Assembly: GCF_023238625.1 (NCBI RefSeq)
Contig: NZ_CP096670.1
Coordinates: forward strand, 4,050,001 to 4,114,000
Direction: 5' to 3'
From: Agarivorans sp. TSD2052
GTDB lineage: Bacteria; Pseudomonadota; Gammaproteobacteria; Enterobacterales; Celerinatantimonadaceae
Length of the DNA: 64,000 nt
Both the position numbers and the translations under genes were made by a program. A model generated the notes under the pieces. The model was given only the letters and a program-made list of their open reading frames with translations, searched no databases and had not been told where the DNA came from. The first letter of the stretch is position 1; every line of letters begins with the position of its first letter. Below are positions 45,275 to 54,407 of this stretch, piece by piece.

Positions 45275-46624
45275 ATGAAAGAATTTGATTATTTGTGCAT
45301 TGGCGCCGGCAGCGGCGGTATTGCCTCGGCTAACCGTGCCTCGATGTATGGCCAAAAAGTGGCGTTAGTTGAAGCTCGCCATGTAGGCGGAACCTGCGTT
45401 AATGTGGGTTGTGTACCTAAAAAAGCGATGTGGTTTGGTGCCCAAGTGGCTGAAGCAATTCATCGTTACGCCCCTGATTACGGCTTTGACGTTCAAGTAA
45501 ATAAATTTGATTGGTCAACCCTAGTAGCTAGTCGCGAAGCTTATATTAAGCGCATCCATGGCTCTTATGACCGAGTATTAGGTAACAACGGCGTTACTGT
45601 CATCAATGGCTTTGCTAAATTTGTTGATGCCAACACCGTGGAAGTCAACGGTGAGAAAATTCGCGCTAAGCATATTCTGATCGCCACGGGTGGCCGCCCT
45701 ACCATTCCTAATATACCGGGTGCAGAACTTGGTATCGACTCAGATGGCTTCTTTGCTCTAACCGAGCAACCTAAGCGAGTATTAGTCATCGGCGCAGGTT
45801 ACATTGCGGTTGAGCTTGCTGGTGTCTTGCATTCTTTAGGTAGCGACACTCATCTAGCAGTGCGTAAACACGCGCCATTGCGTAGCTTTGACCCAATGCT
45901 CAGTGAAACCTTAGTTGAAATTATGGCTGAAGATGGCCCTAAACTACACACCAATAGCACACCCAAAGCCATTGAAAAACAAGCCGATGGTAGCTTAATC
46001 GTCAGTTTCGAAAACGGTAACAACTTACACGTTGATACGGTTATTTGGGCGATTGGCCGTGAGCCAGCCAACGACAAGATTAACCTAGAGGGTGTAGGGG
46101 TTGAGTGTGATGACCGCGGGTACATTAAGGTTGATGAATATTCGAATACTTCCACTCCGGGCATTTATGCCGTCGGTGATAACATCGGTAAAGTTGAACT
46201 AACACCTGTTGCAGTTAAAGCCGGCCGTTTGTTGTCGGAGCGCCTATTTAATGGCCAAACCAATGCAAAAATGGATTACGACTTGATCCCTACCGTAGTA
46301 TTTAGCCACCCTGCCATTGGCACCATCGGTTTAACCGAGCCAGAAGCCATTGCCGAATTTGGTGAAGACCAGGTGAAGGTTTACAACTCAAGCTTTGGGG
46401 CAATGTATACCGCTGTCACTCAGCATCGCCAAGTCACTAAAATGAAACTCATTTGTGCCGGTGAAAATGAGAAAGTGGTAGGCCTACACGGTATTGGTTT
46501 AGGCATGGATGAAATTCTACAAGGTTTTGGCGTAGCCATGAAAATGGGCGCAACGAAAGCCGACTTTGACGCTTGTGTAGCAATACATCCAACCAGTGGT
46601 GAAGAGTTCGTCACACTGCGCTAA
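45275..46624 (+). CDS. gorA: Glutathione-disulfide reductase
   Basis: A 449-residue flavoenzyme (E. coli 450) that reduces oxidised glutathione with NADPH. The FAD motif [10 protein letters not shown] is at 10-19, the redox pair is Cys41/Cys46 ([13 protein letters not shown]), the NADPH motif is [17 protein letters not shown], and the catalytic His is about 438 ([10 protein letters not shown]). A TTG start at 45248 is in frame, but the ATG at 45275 has GGAG upstream and matches the family. It follows the kinase gene by 64 bp. A perfect 14-bp hairpin follows. Confidence 0.96.
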   Translation: MKEFDYLCIGAGSGGIASANRASMYGQKVALVEARHVGGTCVNVGCVPKKAMWFGAQVAEAIHRYAPDYGFDVQVNKFDWSTLVASREAYIKRIHGSYDRVLGNNGVTVINGFAKFVDANTVEVNGEKIRAKHILIATGGRPTIPNIPGAELGIDSDGFFALTEQPKRVLVIGAGYIAVELAGVLHSLGSDTHLAVRKHAPLRSFDPMLSETLVEIMAEDGPKLHTNSTPKAIEKQADGSLIVSFENGNNLHVDTVIWAIGREPANDKINLEGVGVECDDRGYIKVDEYSNTSTPGIYAVGDNIGKVELTPVAVKAGRLLSERLFNGQTNAKMDYDLIPTVVFSHPAIGTIGLTEPEAIAEFGEDQVKVYNSSFGAMYTAVTQHRQVTKMKLICAGENEKVVGLHGIGLGMDEILQGFGVAMKMGATKADFDACVAIHPTSGEEFVTLR

Positions 46625-46636
46625 ACACTCTGTATT

Positions 46637-46670
46637 TAATGGCTAAACCCGACCTAGGGTTTAGCCATTA
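46637..46670 (+). terminator. Hairpin after gorA
   Basis: Perfect 14-bp arms, TAATGGCTAAACCC and its complement (46637-46650 and 46657-46670), with a 6-base loop, 12 bases after the gorA stop. It is followed only by CTTTAG, so it is a terminator of uncertain strength. Confidence 0.65.
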
Positions 46671-46843
46671 CTTTAGCAACACAATGTTCAAGTAACGATT
46701 TCGCCCCACAGCAGTATTTTCATTTACACTTACCGCCTTAAACAACAGATCACCTTGTTTTTTATAAATTTTTCACCCTTAGCATTTCGCCAGCTACACT
46801 ATAAAATTATTGCCTTGATTTTTATTTAAAGGATATCGTCAAT

Positions 46844-48067
46844 ATGGACACCGTTTATGCCGTTGGTGAGCTTGAGTCTTTTTTAATTGCACTAACAGTG
46901 TTATTTCTTGGTCGGATTATTTGCCATTACGTGGCCATACTCAAAAAATACAATATCCCCGAACCCATTGTCGGTGGTTTAGTCATCGCCATTATCATTA
47001 CCTTGCTTAAATTACAGGGTATTGAACTACGTTTCGCCCTTCCCTTGCAGAACATCCTTATGTTGATGTTCTTTAGCACCATTGGCTTAGTGGCCAACTA
47101 TAAATTGCTGCTAAAGGGCGGCAGAAAAGTATTTGTGTTTCTGGGCATTGCTTCGTTATATATCGTTTTACAAAACGGACTTGGCGTTATTTTAGCCACC
47201 GCGTTAGGTTTAGAGCCGATGATGGGGCTATTTGCCGGCTCCATCACCCTTTCAGGAGGGCACGGCACTGGCGCAGCTTGGTCTCAGATATTTGCTGAAG
47301 AATACGGCATTCAAACACTGGAGTTTGCGATGGCCGCCGCTACGTTTGGCTTGGTCATGGGCGGGATTATTGGCGGCCCAGTAGGTCAGCGGCTAATTAA
47401 CAAAAATAAATTGGAGTCACCGTTTTCTAAGGGAAAGAAACACCATAAAAACCACCCAGACTTAGTAACCTATAGCCGTAAAGAAGAAGATTTGGTAACA
47501 CCAACGTCAGTGATAGAGGTGTTATTTCTGCTATTAGTGTGTGTTGTCGCGGCCAAATTTGCCAAACAAATAGAAACGGAGCTGGCCTTAAGTTGGCTCA
47601 AAATGCCCGACTTTGTTTATGCTTTATTTTTTGGGGTGATCATTGCCAATGCCAGTGAGCTCAGTGGCCGCTATGAGATCAACAACGAATGTGTTGATTT
47701 ACTCGGTACCTTATCCTTATCCCTGTTTTTATCGATGGCCTTAATGAGTTTGCGCCTATGGGAAATTTTTGACCTAGCGCTCCCTTTACTGGTCATCCTA
47801 CTTTGCCAAACGGTGATGATTGCCATTTTTGCCAGTTTCGTCACCTTCAAATTTATGGGTAAAGACTACGACTCCGCGGTAATTGCTGGCGGCCATTGTG
47901 GTTTCGGCTTAGGCGCAACCCCGACTGCGGTGATGAACATGAGTGCCTTAGTATCACGCAACGGCCCATCCCCCCCAGCCTTTATGGTCGTCCCCATTGT
48001 TGGCGCCTTTTTCATCGACATTGTGAATCTAATAGTGCTGCAAACTTATATTAGTTTTCTAAGTTAA
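46844..48067 (+). CDS. gltS: Sodium/glutamate symporter GltS
   Basis: A 407-residue transporter (E. coli 401) with about 10-12 helices. Two inverted halves carry the conserved loops GSITLSGGHGTGAAW (near residue 135) and GGHCGFGLGATPTAVMNM (near 350). It imports glutamate with Na+. It has its own promoter region after the gorA hairpin and a strong terminator after it. Confidence 0.95.
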   Translation: MDTVYAVGELESFLIALTVLFLGRIICHYVAILKKYNIPEPIVGGLVIAIIITLLKLQGIELRFALPLQNILMLMFFSTIGLVANYKLLLKGGRKVFVFLGIASLYIVLQNGLGVILATALGLEPMMGLFAGSITLSGGHGTGAAWSQIFAEEYGIQTLEFAMAAATFGLVMGGIIGGPVGQRLINKNKLESPFSKGKKHHKNHPDLVTYSRKEEDLVTPTSVIEVLFLLLVCVVAAKFAKQIETELALSWLKMPDFVYALFFGVIIANASELSGRYEINNECVDLLGTLSLSLFLSMALMSLRLWEIFDLALPLLVILLCQTVMIAIFASFVTFKFMGKDYDSAVIAGGHCGFGLGATPTAVMNMSALVSRNGPSPPAFMVVPIVGAFFIDIVNLIVLQTYISFLS

Positions 48068-48079
48068 GTCTCTTAAAAC

Positions 48080-48106
48080 AAAAAACGAAGCATTACGCTT
48101 CGTTTT
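48080..48106. terminator. Bidirectional terminator after gltS
   Basis: AAAAACGAAGC-ATTAC-GCTTCGTTTTT, 12 bp after the gltS stop, with T-runs on both strands. It serves gltS and the convergent PEP-CTERM gene. Confidence 0.92.
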
Positions 48107-48127
48107 TCTTAACGCTCTAGCAGCTGA

Positions 48128-48907
48128 CTATGCAGCGCTTCGTTTACGCCTCATCCAGCCTAAAGCACACAAGGCTAAACTCATCGTAAATAATGTTTGC
48201 GGCTCAGGAACACTGGCGTTAATCACCTGAATCGAGGTACTTGCTAACTCAGTTTGACCGTCATAGGCTGTAAGTACAATATCGTAAATCCCTGCATCCA
48301 GAGCATTAAAGGTATATGGGCCTCCATCAAAGAATTCCATGTTCCAAGAGTTTTGCGCCAAATGTAAACTAGCGATATTAGCCGCATAATTAGTAGGATC
48401 AGATATTCCTGCACCGTTAGCAGTCGTATTATCACCTAAAGCATGATCTGCAGCGCCACTATTGATCGGATCAAATGCCAAAAAATTAGTCCCAGCACTG
48501 GGGTCAAAGTCTATTTGTAGTAGGTAATTAAAGCTATCTAAGCTAGCCCCACTGCCATCAAAATTACTGTTTATTGACCACTCAAAATTCCATATGGCTG
48601 TTGATGGCGAATTAGGAGCAAAACCAAAGCCAGATGGAGGCGCGACATTATCAAACCGGTAAGTGCCATCACCATTACTGTTGAAGGTGTTTTGTGGAAG
48701 ATTATTCTGGTCAAAGCGAAGCTTTGCCCTCAAACCTAATTCAAGGCCATTTTGTTGGTCAACAGTAAACGCTCCATTGGCGTTACCACTGCCAAAAATA
48801 ACCTCATTAGTGACATTTTGATCATAGATAACCGCTGCAGATGCTGTAGTAGCGGCCCAAATAAGCCCCATTCCAATAACGACTGTACTTATTGTTTTTA
48901 TTTTCAT
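48128..48907 (-). CDS. PEP-CTERM sorting domain-containing exported protein
   Basis: A 259-residue protein. The signal peptide (1-24) ends TASA. The body is low in cysteine and rich in Asn, Gly and Ser, compatible with an extracellular beta-fold. The C-terminus has the exosortase sorting signal: VPEPQT at about 233-238, a hydrophobic helix LFTMSLALCALGWM, and a basic cluster RRKR. Such proteins are cut by an exosortase (EpsH/XrtA type) and often belong to biofilm or exopolysaccharide systems. No exosortase gene is in the window. The GGAG ribosome site is 7 bases before the ATG. Function otherwise unknown. Confidence 0.85.
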   Translation of the reverse strand: MKIKTISTVVIGMGLIWAATTASAAVIYDQNVTNEVIFGSGNANGAFTVDQQNGLELGLRAKLRFDQNNLPQNTFNSNGDGTYRFDNVAPPSGFGFAPNSPSTAIWNFEWSINSNFDGSGASLDSFNYLLQIDFDPSAGTNFLAFDPINSGAADHALGDNTTANGAGISDPTNYAANIASLHLAQNSWNMEFFDGGPYTFNALDAGIYDIVLTAYDGQTELASTSIQVINASVPEPQTLFTMSLALCALGWMRRKRSAA

Positions 48908-49174
48908 CTCGCGCTCCGTGCGTCAGGTAAGTTGCAGCTGCTCTACTGCATAAATCATTCCTCGAAAATAAACTCTTTAAAATCATCACCATAACAGCAT
49001 GTAAATTAAAAGGTACAATATCAATAATATAAACTGTATAAATAGTTGACACAGTCAAAATAGACTGGTAGAGACATCGATCACAGTTATTCTCGTTTTA
49101 CGCTAAACATACGATAAAACATCAATAAGCTTATGATTAATGATAAAACTGGAGTGTAAAAAAACCTGACAAAA

Positions 49175-49196
49175 GGCCAATGCCCAAGCATTGGCC
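49175..49196 (-). terminator. Terminator of the M14 carboxypeptidase gene
   Basis: GGCCAATGC (49175-49183) and GCATTGGCC (49188-49196) form a perfect 9-bp hairpin with a 4-base loop, followed on the minus strand by TTTTGTC and later seven T. Confidence 0.85.
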
Positions 49197-49203
49197 ATTA
49201 ACA

Positions 49204-50328
49204 TTACAACTTATTCAAAGCTTGGTTAATGGGGAACAATACGTCACAACCCAATTGCATCGCCCGCTCTGGCGACCAACCAAAGGCCTCATCGGGCATG
49301 TCTGCATTATCTTTAAACGGCATTTCAATGGTATAAGACAAGGTTTTAAACTGCTCACCTAACCAAGCTGCAGCGATGGTGAGATTGGCTTCACCAGGCT
49401 GGTCTTTATCGTAACCATGCTGGTCTTGAAAGTCTGGAGAGATAGCCATAAATGCTTGTTTAAAGGTTTCTTCTAATTGCTGATGACGCTGATCGTAACT
49501 GGGTATGCCTTCACAGCCAGCCACAAAGTTGTAGGGTAGATCTTCATCTCCATGTATATCGAGGAATAGGTCCCCGCCGAGTTCAAGCATTTTTTGTCGA
49601 ACTAAAAAGACTTCGGGGCTGCGCTCCATACTCGGATTTTGCCACTCTCGATTCAAATTTGTTCCTACAGCATTGGTGCGTAAGTGGCCGCGCACTGAGC
49701 CATCGGGGTTCATGTTTGGCACCACATAAAAAACCGTGTTCTCCAACAGTTTCATGGCCAGTGGATTATCTTGATCTAGCAAGTTGCCTAACATGCCTTC
49801 AACAAACCATTCTGCCATGGTTTCACCTGGATGCTGGCGAGCAATAACCCACACTTTGTGTTGTGCTTGCTCGGGGTCACCAATGGTCAGTAAACTCATG
49901 TCGCGCCCGTCTAAGCTTTGCCCAAGGGTATTGAGATTTACCCGATAATCTTGCTGCATGGTGTGCAATAAATCTTGATGACGCTCGTAACTATATGGCG
50001 CAAAGTAAGCAAAATAGATACTTGGCTGCTCAAGCAATAAAGAAAAGCTTAGTTGCTCTCCATCAAAGTCTGCATCCACTCTAAACCATTCTTCTCTATC
50101 ATAAGAAGCCACGACGCGATAACCCTGCCAACCTTTGGCATAAGCAGACTTACCCGCATTGATGATATTGAATTGGTAGTTTTGCTCTAAAGGTGCTTCA
50201 AAACGGAAGTGGAACCACTGAAAAAAATCTGATTGGTGGTCCTGTTTAATTTCAAGTTGGATATTTTGCGGGTCGTCTAACGCCACCACACGAATATTGC
50301 CACTATCAAAATGGTCGGTAATATACAT
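49204..50328 (-). CDS. M14 zinc carboxypeptidase, cytosolic (CCP-like) type
   Basis: A 374-residue protein without signal peptide. An N-terminal beta domain (about 1-125) resembles the one before the catalytic domain in cytosolic carboxypeptidases. The M14 domain keeps the zinc ligands His166 and Glu169 (RQHPGETMAEW) and His259 (LDIHGDED), NPDGSVRGHLRTNAVGTNLNREW, and the catalytic Glu335 (YTIEMPF). Bacterial members remove C-terminal residues from peptides; the eukaryotic ones deglutamylate tubulin. The bacterial substrate is unknown. It is a single gene with its own terminator. Confidence 0.9.
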   Translation of the reverse strand: MYITDHFDSGNIRVVALDDPQNIQLEIKQDHQSDFFQWFHFRFEAPLEQNYQFNIINAGKSAYAKGWQGYRVVASYDREEWFRVDADFDGEQLSFSLLLEQPSIYFAYFAPYSYERHQDLLHTMQQDYRVNLNTLGQSLDGRDMSLLTIGDPEQAQHKVWVIARQHPGETMAEWFVEGMLGNLLDQDNPLAMKLLENTVFYVVPNMNPDGSVRGHLRTNAVGTNLNREWQNPSMERSPEVFLVRQKMLELGGDLFLDIHGDEDLPYNFVAGCEGIPSYDQRHQQLEETFKQAFMAISPDFQDQHGYDKDQPGEANLTIAAAWLGEQFKTLSYTIEMPFKDNADMPDEAFGWSPERAMQLGCDVLFPINQALNKL

Positions 50329-50457
50329 CGCTGCCTCTCAATCATTAAGGGATCAATTTTTGATAGGCAGTATAGCCTCATAAACAAAATTTGAGGCTGT
50401 AAATAACGGTTGTTGAGTGCAATAGTTAATGACGCACGCTTCACGCGCAGGAAATAG

Positions 50458-51144
50458 CTAATTATCAGGGGTAAGCTGTTTCACTCTGAAATAACGAACG
50501 TCAATATCTTTATCCAAGGACAGTGCGCCTTCTAAGGTTAGCGACTCATCTTGCTGGGGAGGTGTATTACCAAAATCAATCGCTTGCTGATGTACTTCTT
50601 CTCCGGTTTGATCGATCAACACCAAGAACAAATCTTGCTCTATTGGCCCTGCCACCAACAACTGGTAGTTTACATCGACATGCTTACCTATCTTGTCTGT
50701 CGCTTCAAAAAAGGCAGAACGCACATTTTGCTGGTCTGTAGCGATTAAGGTATTAAACGCGAAAATGCGTAACTCTGGATGCGCTTCTTTGTTGAGTTCA
50801 AAATTATGCTTGCGCTCTGCCAATAAAGCTTCTTTCAATAATAGGTTTTGATCTTCACTGATTTTTACATCGACCAATACCCCTTCATAATCATCTTGAA
50901 GTTGGCTATAGGTTGGCAATATAGCCATCAGCGAAAAGCCTGTTGTAAACGCCACAACCAAGGCCCCTAAGCTTATCCATCGATACTTTTTAAGATGCCG
51001 ATAGGCCTTTTTATAATGCTGATGACGCGCTTTATGGTGTTCATAACGTACTTGTAAGCTAGCGCCAGAGCGATGAGGCTCCGCCGCTTGAAGATCAGAT
51101 GATGAGCCTGCTTCACTGTCATCTGGTAGGTCTGTCATAGACAT
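50458..51144 (-). CDS. Single-span membrane protein of unknown function
   Basis: A 228-residue protein. Residues 1-30 are acidic and Ser-rich, 33-55 are basic and His/Tyr/Lys-rich (HHKARHQHYKKAYRHLKKYR), and one membrane helix lies at about 56-77. A likely coiled coil follows (85-115), then a periplasmic domain with beta character (120-225). The orientation is likely N-in by the positive-inside rule. I do not recognise a family. It is divergent from the ylqF gene and probably monocistronic. Confidence 0.75.
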   Translation of the reverse strand: MSMTDLPDDSEAGSSSDLQAAEPHRSGASLQVRYEHHKARHQHYKKAYRHLKKYRWISLGALVVAFTTGFSLMAILPTYSQLQDDYEGVLVDVKISEDQNLLLKEALLAERKHNFELNKEAHPELRIFAFNTLIATDQQNVRSAFFEATDKIGKHVDVNYQLLVAGPIEQDLFLVLIDQTGEEVHQQAIDFGNTPPQQDESLTLEGALSLDKDIDVRYFRVKQLTPDN

Positions 51145-51381
51145 TATCTCTTCCCTAAGATTGTCTGAGTATATGGGGTCGACCAGCGCCTTAAAAAAAG
51201 CAAATCGAGCTGTGCTTATTTGAACATAGCAGCAATATTAAAAATAGACAGTAACTAAGATTTTTAGACACTTAGTTAACAATCTTAGTCGCGGCCTGCG
51301 AGCAAATAGTCACAAAGAACTACACTTTGTACCTTTACTGAGTACAATAAGCGCCAATTTAGTGAAATCAAAGGGGATGGA

Positions 51382-52326
51382 ATGGCCATTCAATGGTATC
51401 CAGGGCACATGCACAAAGCCCAGAAACAAATTAAAGAAGTGATGCCAAAAATCGATTTGATTATCGAGGTATTGGATGCACGCATTCCCTATAGTAGTGA
51501 AAACCCTCTGGTAGCCACCTTACGCGGTGACAAACCCTGTATCAAAGTACTGAATAAAAGTGATTTAGCCGATCCCATTGTTACAGCGCAATGGCAAGAA
51601 TACTTCGAGCAAGAGCAAGGTGTGAAAGCCATCCCTCTATGTACAATTCAAGGCAATCAAACTCAAGATTTATTGGCCTTGTGTCGTAGCATGCTACCCA
51701 ATAAAGGAGGCGTAGATAAGCCTATTCATACCATGATTTGTGGTATCCCTAATGTGGGTAAATCAACCTTAATTAATGCCTTGGCAGGTCGACAAATTGC
51801 TAAAACAGGTAATGAGCCCGCAGTCACTAAAAACCAACAGCGGATCCGCTTAGACGGAAATATCATCTTATCTGATACCCCCGGAATTCTGTGGCCTAAG
51901 TTTGACAATGTCGCCAGTGGTTACCGTTTAGCCGCAACCGGTGCCGTAAAAGACACGGCAATGGACTATGATGACGTAGCCGCATTTGCCTGCGAGTATT
52001 TATTAGCAGCCTATCCAGAAGCACTTAAAACACGCTACAAGCTAGATGAACTGCCTGAGTCTGAAGTGGTATTGATGGAAGAAATCGGTAAGTTACGCGG
52101 CTGTCTGGTACGCGGCGGACATGTTGACTACGTAAAAGTCGCCACCATTATTCTCAATGAGCTACGCGATGCCACCATTGGGAGAATTAGCCTAGAAACG
52201 CCTGCAATGGTCGCGGTTGAAAAGGTGGAAACAGCGATTATTGTGGCTGAAAAAGAAGAACGTAAGAAAATGGTAGAAGAGCTTCAAAAGAGTAAAAAGC
52301 GCATGAGGCGTCGTAAAAATAGTTAG
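51382..52326 (+). CDS. ylqF: Ribosome biogenesis GTPase YlqF/RbgA
   Basis: A 314-residue circularly permuted GTPase. The G4 motif NKSD (58-61) comes before G1 GIPNVGKST (121-129) and G3 DTPG (165-168), the permuted order of the YlqF/YawG family. The N-terminal WYPGHMHKAQKQI is diagnostic. In Bacillus it matures the large ribosomal subunit. The C-terminal tail is highly basic (KKRMRRRKNS). Strong ribosome site AAGGGGATGG. Confidence 0.94.
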   Translation: MAIQWYPGHMHKAQKQIKEVMPKIDLIIEVLDARIPYSSENPLVATLRGDKPCIKVLNKSDLADPIVTAQWQEYFEQEQGVKAIPLCTIQGNQTQDLLALCRSMLPNKGGVDKPIHTMICGIPNVGKSTLINALAGRQIAKTGNEPAVTKNQQRIRLDGNIILSDTPGILWPKFDNVASGYRLAATGAVKDTAMDYDDVAAFACEYLLAAYPEALKTRYKLDELPESEVVLMEEIGKLRGCLVRGGHVDYVKVATIILNELRDATIGRISLETPAMVAVEKVETAIIVAEKEERKKMVEELQKSKKRMRRRKNS

Positions 52327-52362
52327 CGCTTGCACTACCGTTAAGTAAACAGCACAAACAAA

Positions 52363-52385
52363 AACACCACGCTATACGTGGTGTT
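52363..52385. terminator. Bidirectional terminator between ylqF and cytochrome c5 gene
   Basis: AACACCACG-CTATA-CGTGGTGTT hairpin, T-rich on both sides (TTGTC on plus, TTTTTGTTTGTG on minus), between convergent genes. Confidence 0.85.
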
Positions 52386-52404
52386 TGTCATTCAAGCAAA
52401 GCGT

Positions 52405-52812
52405 TTATTTGATCATGTAGGCAATAACGTCTTTAATTTCGTCTTCGGTACAATCACCACAGGTTCCTTTGGCTGGCATTGCACTAAAGCCGTTCCATGC
52501 ATGATTAAACAAGGTTTCTTCACCTTGTGCTATACGTGGTGCCCAAGCAGCGCTATCCCCTTTCTTCGGTGCGCCTGCTGCGCCTGTGCTGTGACAAGCA
52601 GTACAGTAGGTGTTATAAACCGTTTCACCATCACGCGGTCCACTTGCAGCAGCGGGAGCTTTAGCGACGTCTAACTCACCATCAAGGTAAACTTCACCAA
52701 CCGGCTTAATTCGCTCTGCAATCGCGTCATCTGACATATCGGCAGCAAAGGCCGAAGGCAGTATTGTTAAACCAATCGACAATACCAATGTTTTCCAGTT
52801 TAAAAGCTTCAC
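52405..52812 (-). CDS. Cytochrome c5 family protein
   Basis: A 135-residue periplasmic monohaem cytochrome. The signal peptide ends at residue 24 (SAFAA). Haem is bound through Cys70-Thr-Ala-Cys73-His74, with Met112 in FSAMPAKG as probable axial ligand. The extra pair Cys118/Cys121 in GTCGDC is the disulfide typical of cytochrome c5. An Ala/Pro-rich stretch at 51-58 links an N-terminal extension to the haem domain. It probably passes electrons to a terminal oxidase. It is a single gene. Confidence 0.93.
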   Translation of the reverse strand: MKLLNWKTLVLSIGLTILPSAFAADMSDDAIAERIKPVGEVYLDGELDVAKAPAAASGPRDGETVYNTYCTACHSTGAAGAPKKGDSAAWAPRIAQGEETLFNHAWNGFSAMPAKGTCGDCTEDEIKDVIAYMIK

Positions 52813-52948
52813 CCTTATCTCTCCTCATCGTGCCTACTGACCGTAGTATTCGGCATCCTTGTCATTATTGGCAAAATTATACCCGCTATTACCCTGAGGT
52901 TAAACCATTGTAAAAACGAATATTAGTATGATGTGTCTGGCTTGTTAC

Positions 52949-53764
52949 CTAGCTTGGGTTTTTAAGTATATCCCGCCAAGGTAATTGTGGGTCACCTAAT
53001 GATATAAAATTAGGGTTTTCTAGTGATTCACGCAGGTTGTAACTAAGGTCACGCAAGTGCAAATCAAGCAATGTTCCACCCGCTTCTTGTAAGATAATTT
53101 GTGGCGCCCCGGTGTCCCACTCACCGGTAGGCCCTACTCTGATATAACAATCAGCCGCACCTTCTGCGACCATACAGCTTTTCAAACTGGCACTACCCAG
53201 AGGGTAAAGCTTATAACGATAATCACAATTCAAAATAGCCTGTAATAGCGCAGGACGTTGCACTCGACTGGTGGCTACACGGATCTGTTTTGGTACACCC
53301 TGGTAATGCTGGCTGCGTATAGGGGTGCGGATACCGTTTTGCTCTTTAAAGGCTCCTTGGCCTTTTACTGCTGCATACAACAGCTGCACAATCGGACCAT
53401 ACACCACACCTAGCACGGGTTGATTATCATGAACTAAGGCGATTTCGGTGGCGAAATCACCACTACCAGAAACAAACTCTTGCGTGCCATCTAAGGGATC
53501 GACCAACCAATACGTTTGCCAATGCTGTCGGTCGGCTAGGCAGATATCGGCTTGCTCTTCAGACAAAATAGGAATATCGGGGGTTAACGCGCTAAGTTTG
53601 TCCATAATGAAATGGTGGGCGGCATAATCAGCGGAGGTGACCGGCGTGGCGTCCTCTTTAGTTTCGCTAACAAAATCGCCTTTATCGTAGATATTACGAA
53701 TAATTTCACCCGCACCACGGGCTATTTCAATAACATCAGGCAGTACACTTGCAGGGTCAAACAT
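52949..53764 (-). CDS. cysQ: 3'(2'),5'-bisphosphate nucleotidase CysQ
   Basis: A 271-residue Mg-dependent, lithium-sensitive type phosphatase that removes the 3'-phosphate from PAP(S) formed in sulfate assimilation and acyl carrier modification. Metal-binding motifs are SEE (68-70), DPLDGT (89-94), and GEWDTGAPQIIL near 215. It lies 1 bp after the nudE stop, so both are co-transcribed. E. coli CysQ has 246 residues; this one is a little longer at both ends. Confidence 0.95.
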   Translation of the reverse strand: MFDPASVLPDVIEIARGAGEIIRNIYDKGDFVSETKEDATPVTSADYAAHHFIMDKLSALTPDIPILSEEQADICLADRQHWQTYWLVDPLDGTQEFVSGSGDFATEIALVHDNQPVLGVVYGPIVQLLYAAVKGQGAFKEQNGIRTPIRSQHYQGVPKQIRVATSRVQRPALLQAILNCDYRYKLYPLGSASLKSCMVAEGAADCYIRVGPTGEWDTGAPQIILQEAGGTLLDLHLRDLSYNLRESLENPNFISLGDPQLPWRDILKNPS

Positions 53765-53765
53765 C

Positions 53766-54332
53766 CTATTTATTTCTCGCCTTTTTCTGCTTCAACCATT
53801 TTTCTAACAGCAACAATGACGCAACACTGCGGGCCTCAGAAAACTCTTTTCGACTATATAAGCTGTCAATATCATTCAAGGGAACGTTAATCACTTCTAG
53901 CGGCTCTGGTTCATCGCCTACTAATACACTGGGCGTTAAACCTTGAGCGATAAACACTGTCATATGGCTAGAGAAATAACCTGGCGCCACCGATAACTCT
54001 GTCAACAGTTGCAAACTATCGGCTTTAAAGCCAATCTCTTCTTGTAGCTCTCGATTGGCGGCATCAATTGGCTGCTCACCAATATCCACCAAGCCTTTCA
54101 CAAAGCCTAGCTCATAACGCTCTGTGCCGGCAGCATATTCACTAATTAACAACAGCTCATTTTGTTCTGTTATCGGTAGGATCATTACCGCACCTTGGCC
54201 TGAACCAACTAATCGTTCGTAGAACCTTCGCTCACCATTGCTGAACTCAAGATGTAACTCTTCGATTTTAAAATAGCGGCTTTCGGCTGCAATTGCGCTG
54301 TCTAACAATCGAGGCGGATGATGCTTGCTCAT
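53766..54332 (-). CDS. nudE: ADP compounds hydrolase NudE
   Basis: A 188-residue Nudix enzyme acting on ADP-ribose, NADH and Ap-type compounds. The Nudix box runs from Gly80 to Phe102, with Glu86, Arg94, Glu95, Glu98 and Glu99 all present. ELGFVKGL and LSVAPGYFSS match E. coli NudE. An in-frame ATG at 54350 exists, but the ATG at 54332 has AGGA 8 bases upstream and gives the family start MSKHH. It is divergent from yrfG and in an operon with cysQ. Confidence 0.94.
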   Translation of the reverse strand: MSKHHPPRLLDSAIAAESRYFKIEELHLEFSNGERRFYERLVGSGQGAVMILPITEQNELLLISEYAAGTERYELGFVKGLVDIGEQPIDAANRELQEEIGFKADSLQLLTELSVAPGYFSSHMTVFIAQGLTPSVLVGDEPEPLEVINVPLNDIDSLYSRKEFSEARSVASLLLLEKWLKQKKARNK

Positions 54333-54407
54333 CGCGGTTCCTACTATCATTCACTTACCATCATTGTTACATTGCTGTTAGAAGCACTCAAGGATTAGCG
54401 AGCAAGA

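Noticed and set aside
48822-49058. Minus-strand frame overlapping the start of the PEP-CTERM gene
   Set aside because: It runs out of frame with the well-supported gene and shows no family features.
49086-49103. Possible CRP site upstream of the PEP-CTERM gene
   Set aside because: Only one half-site (TGTGA) fits; the other half does not match TCACA.
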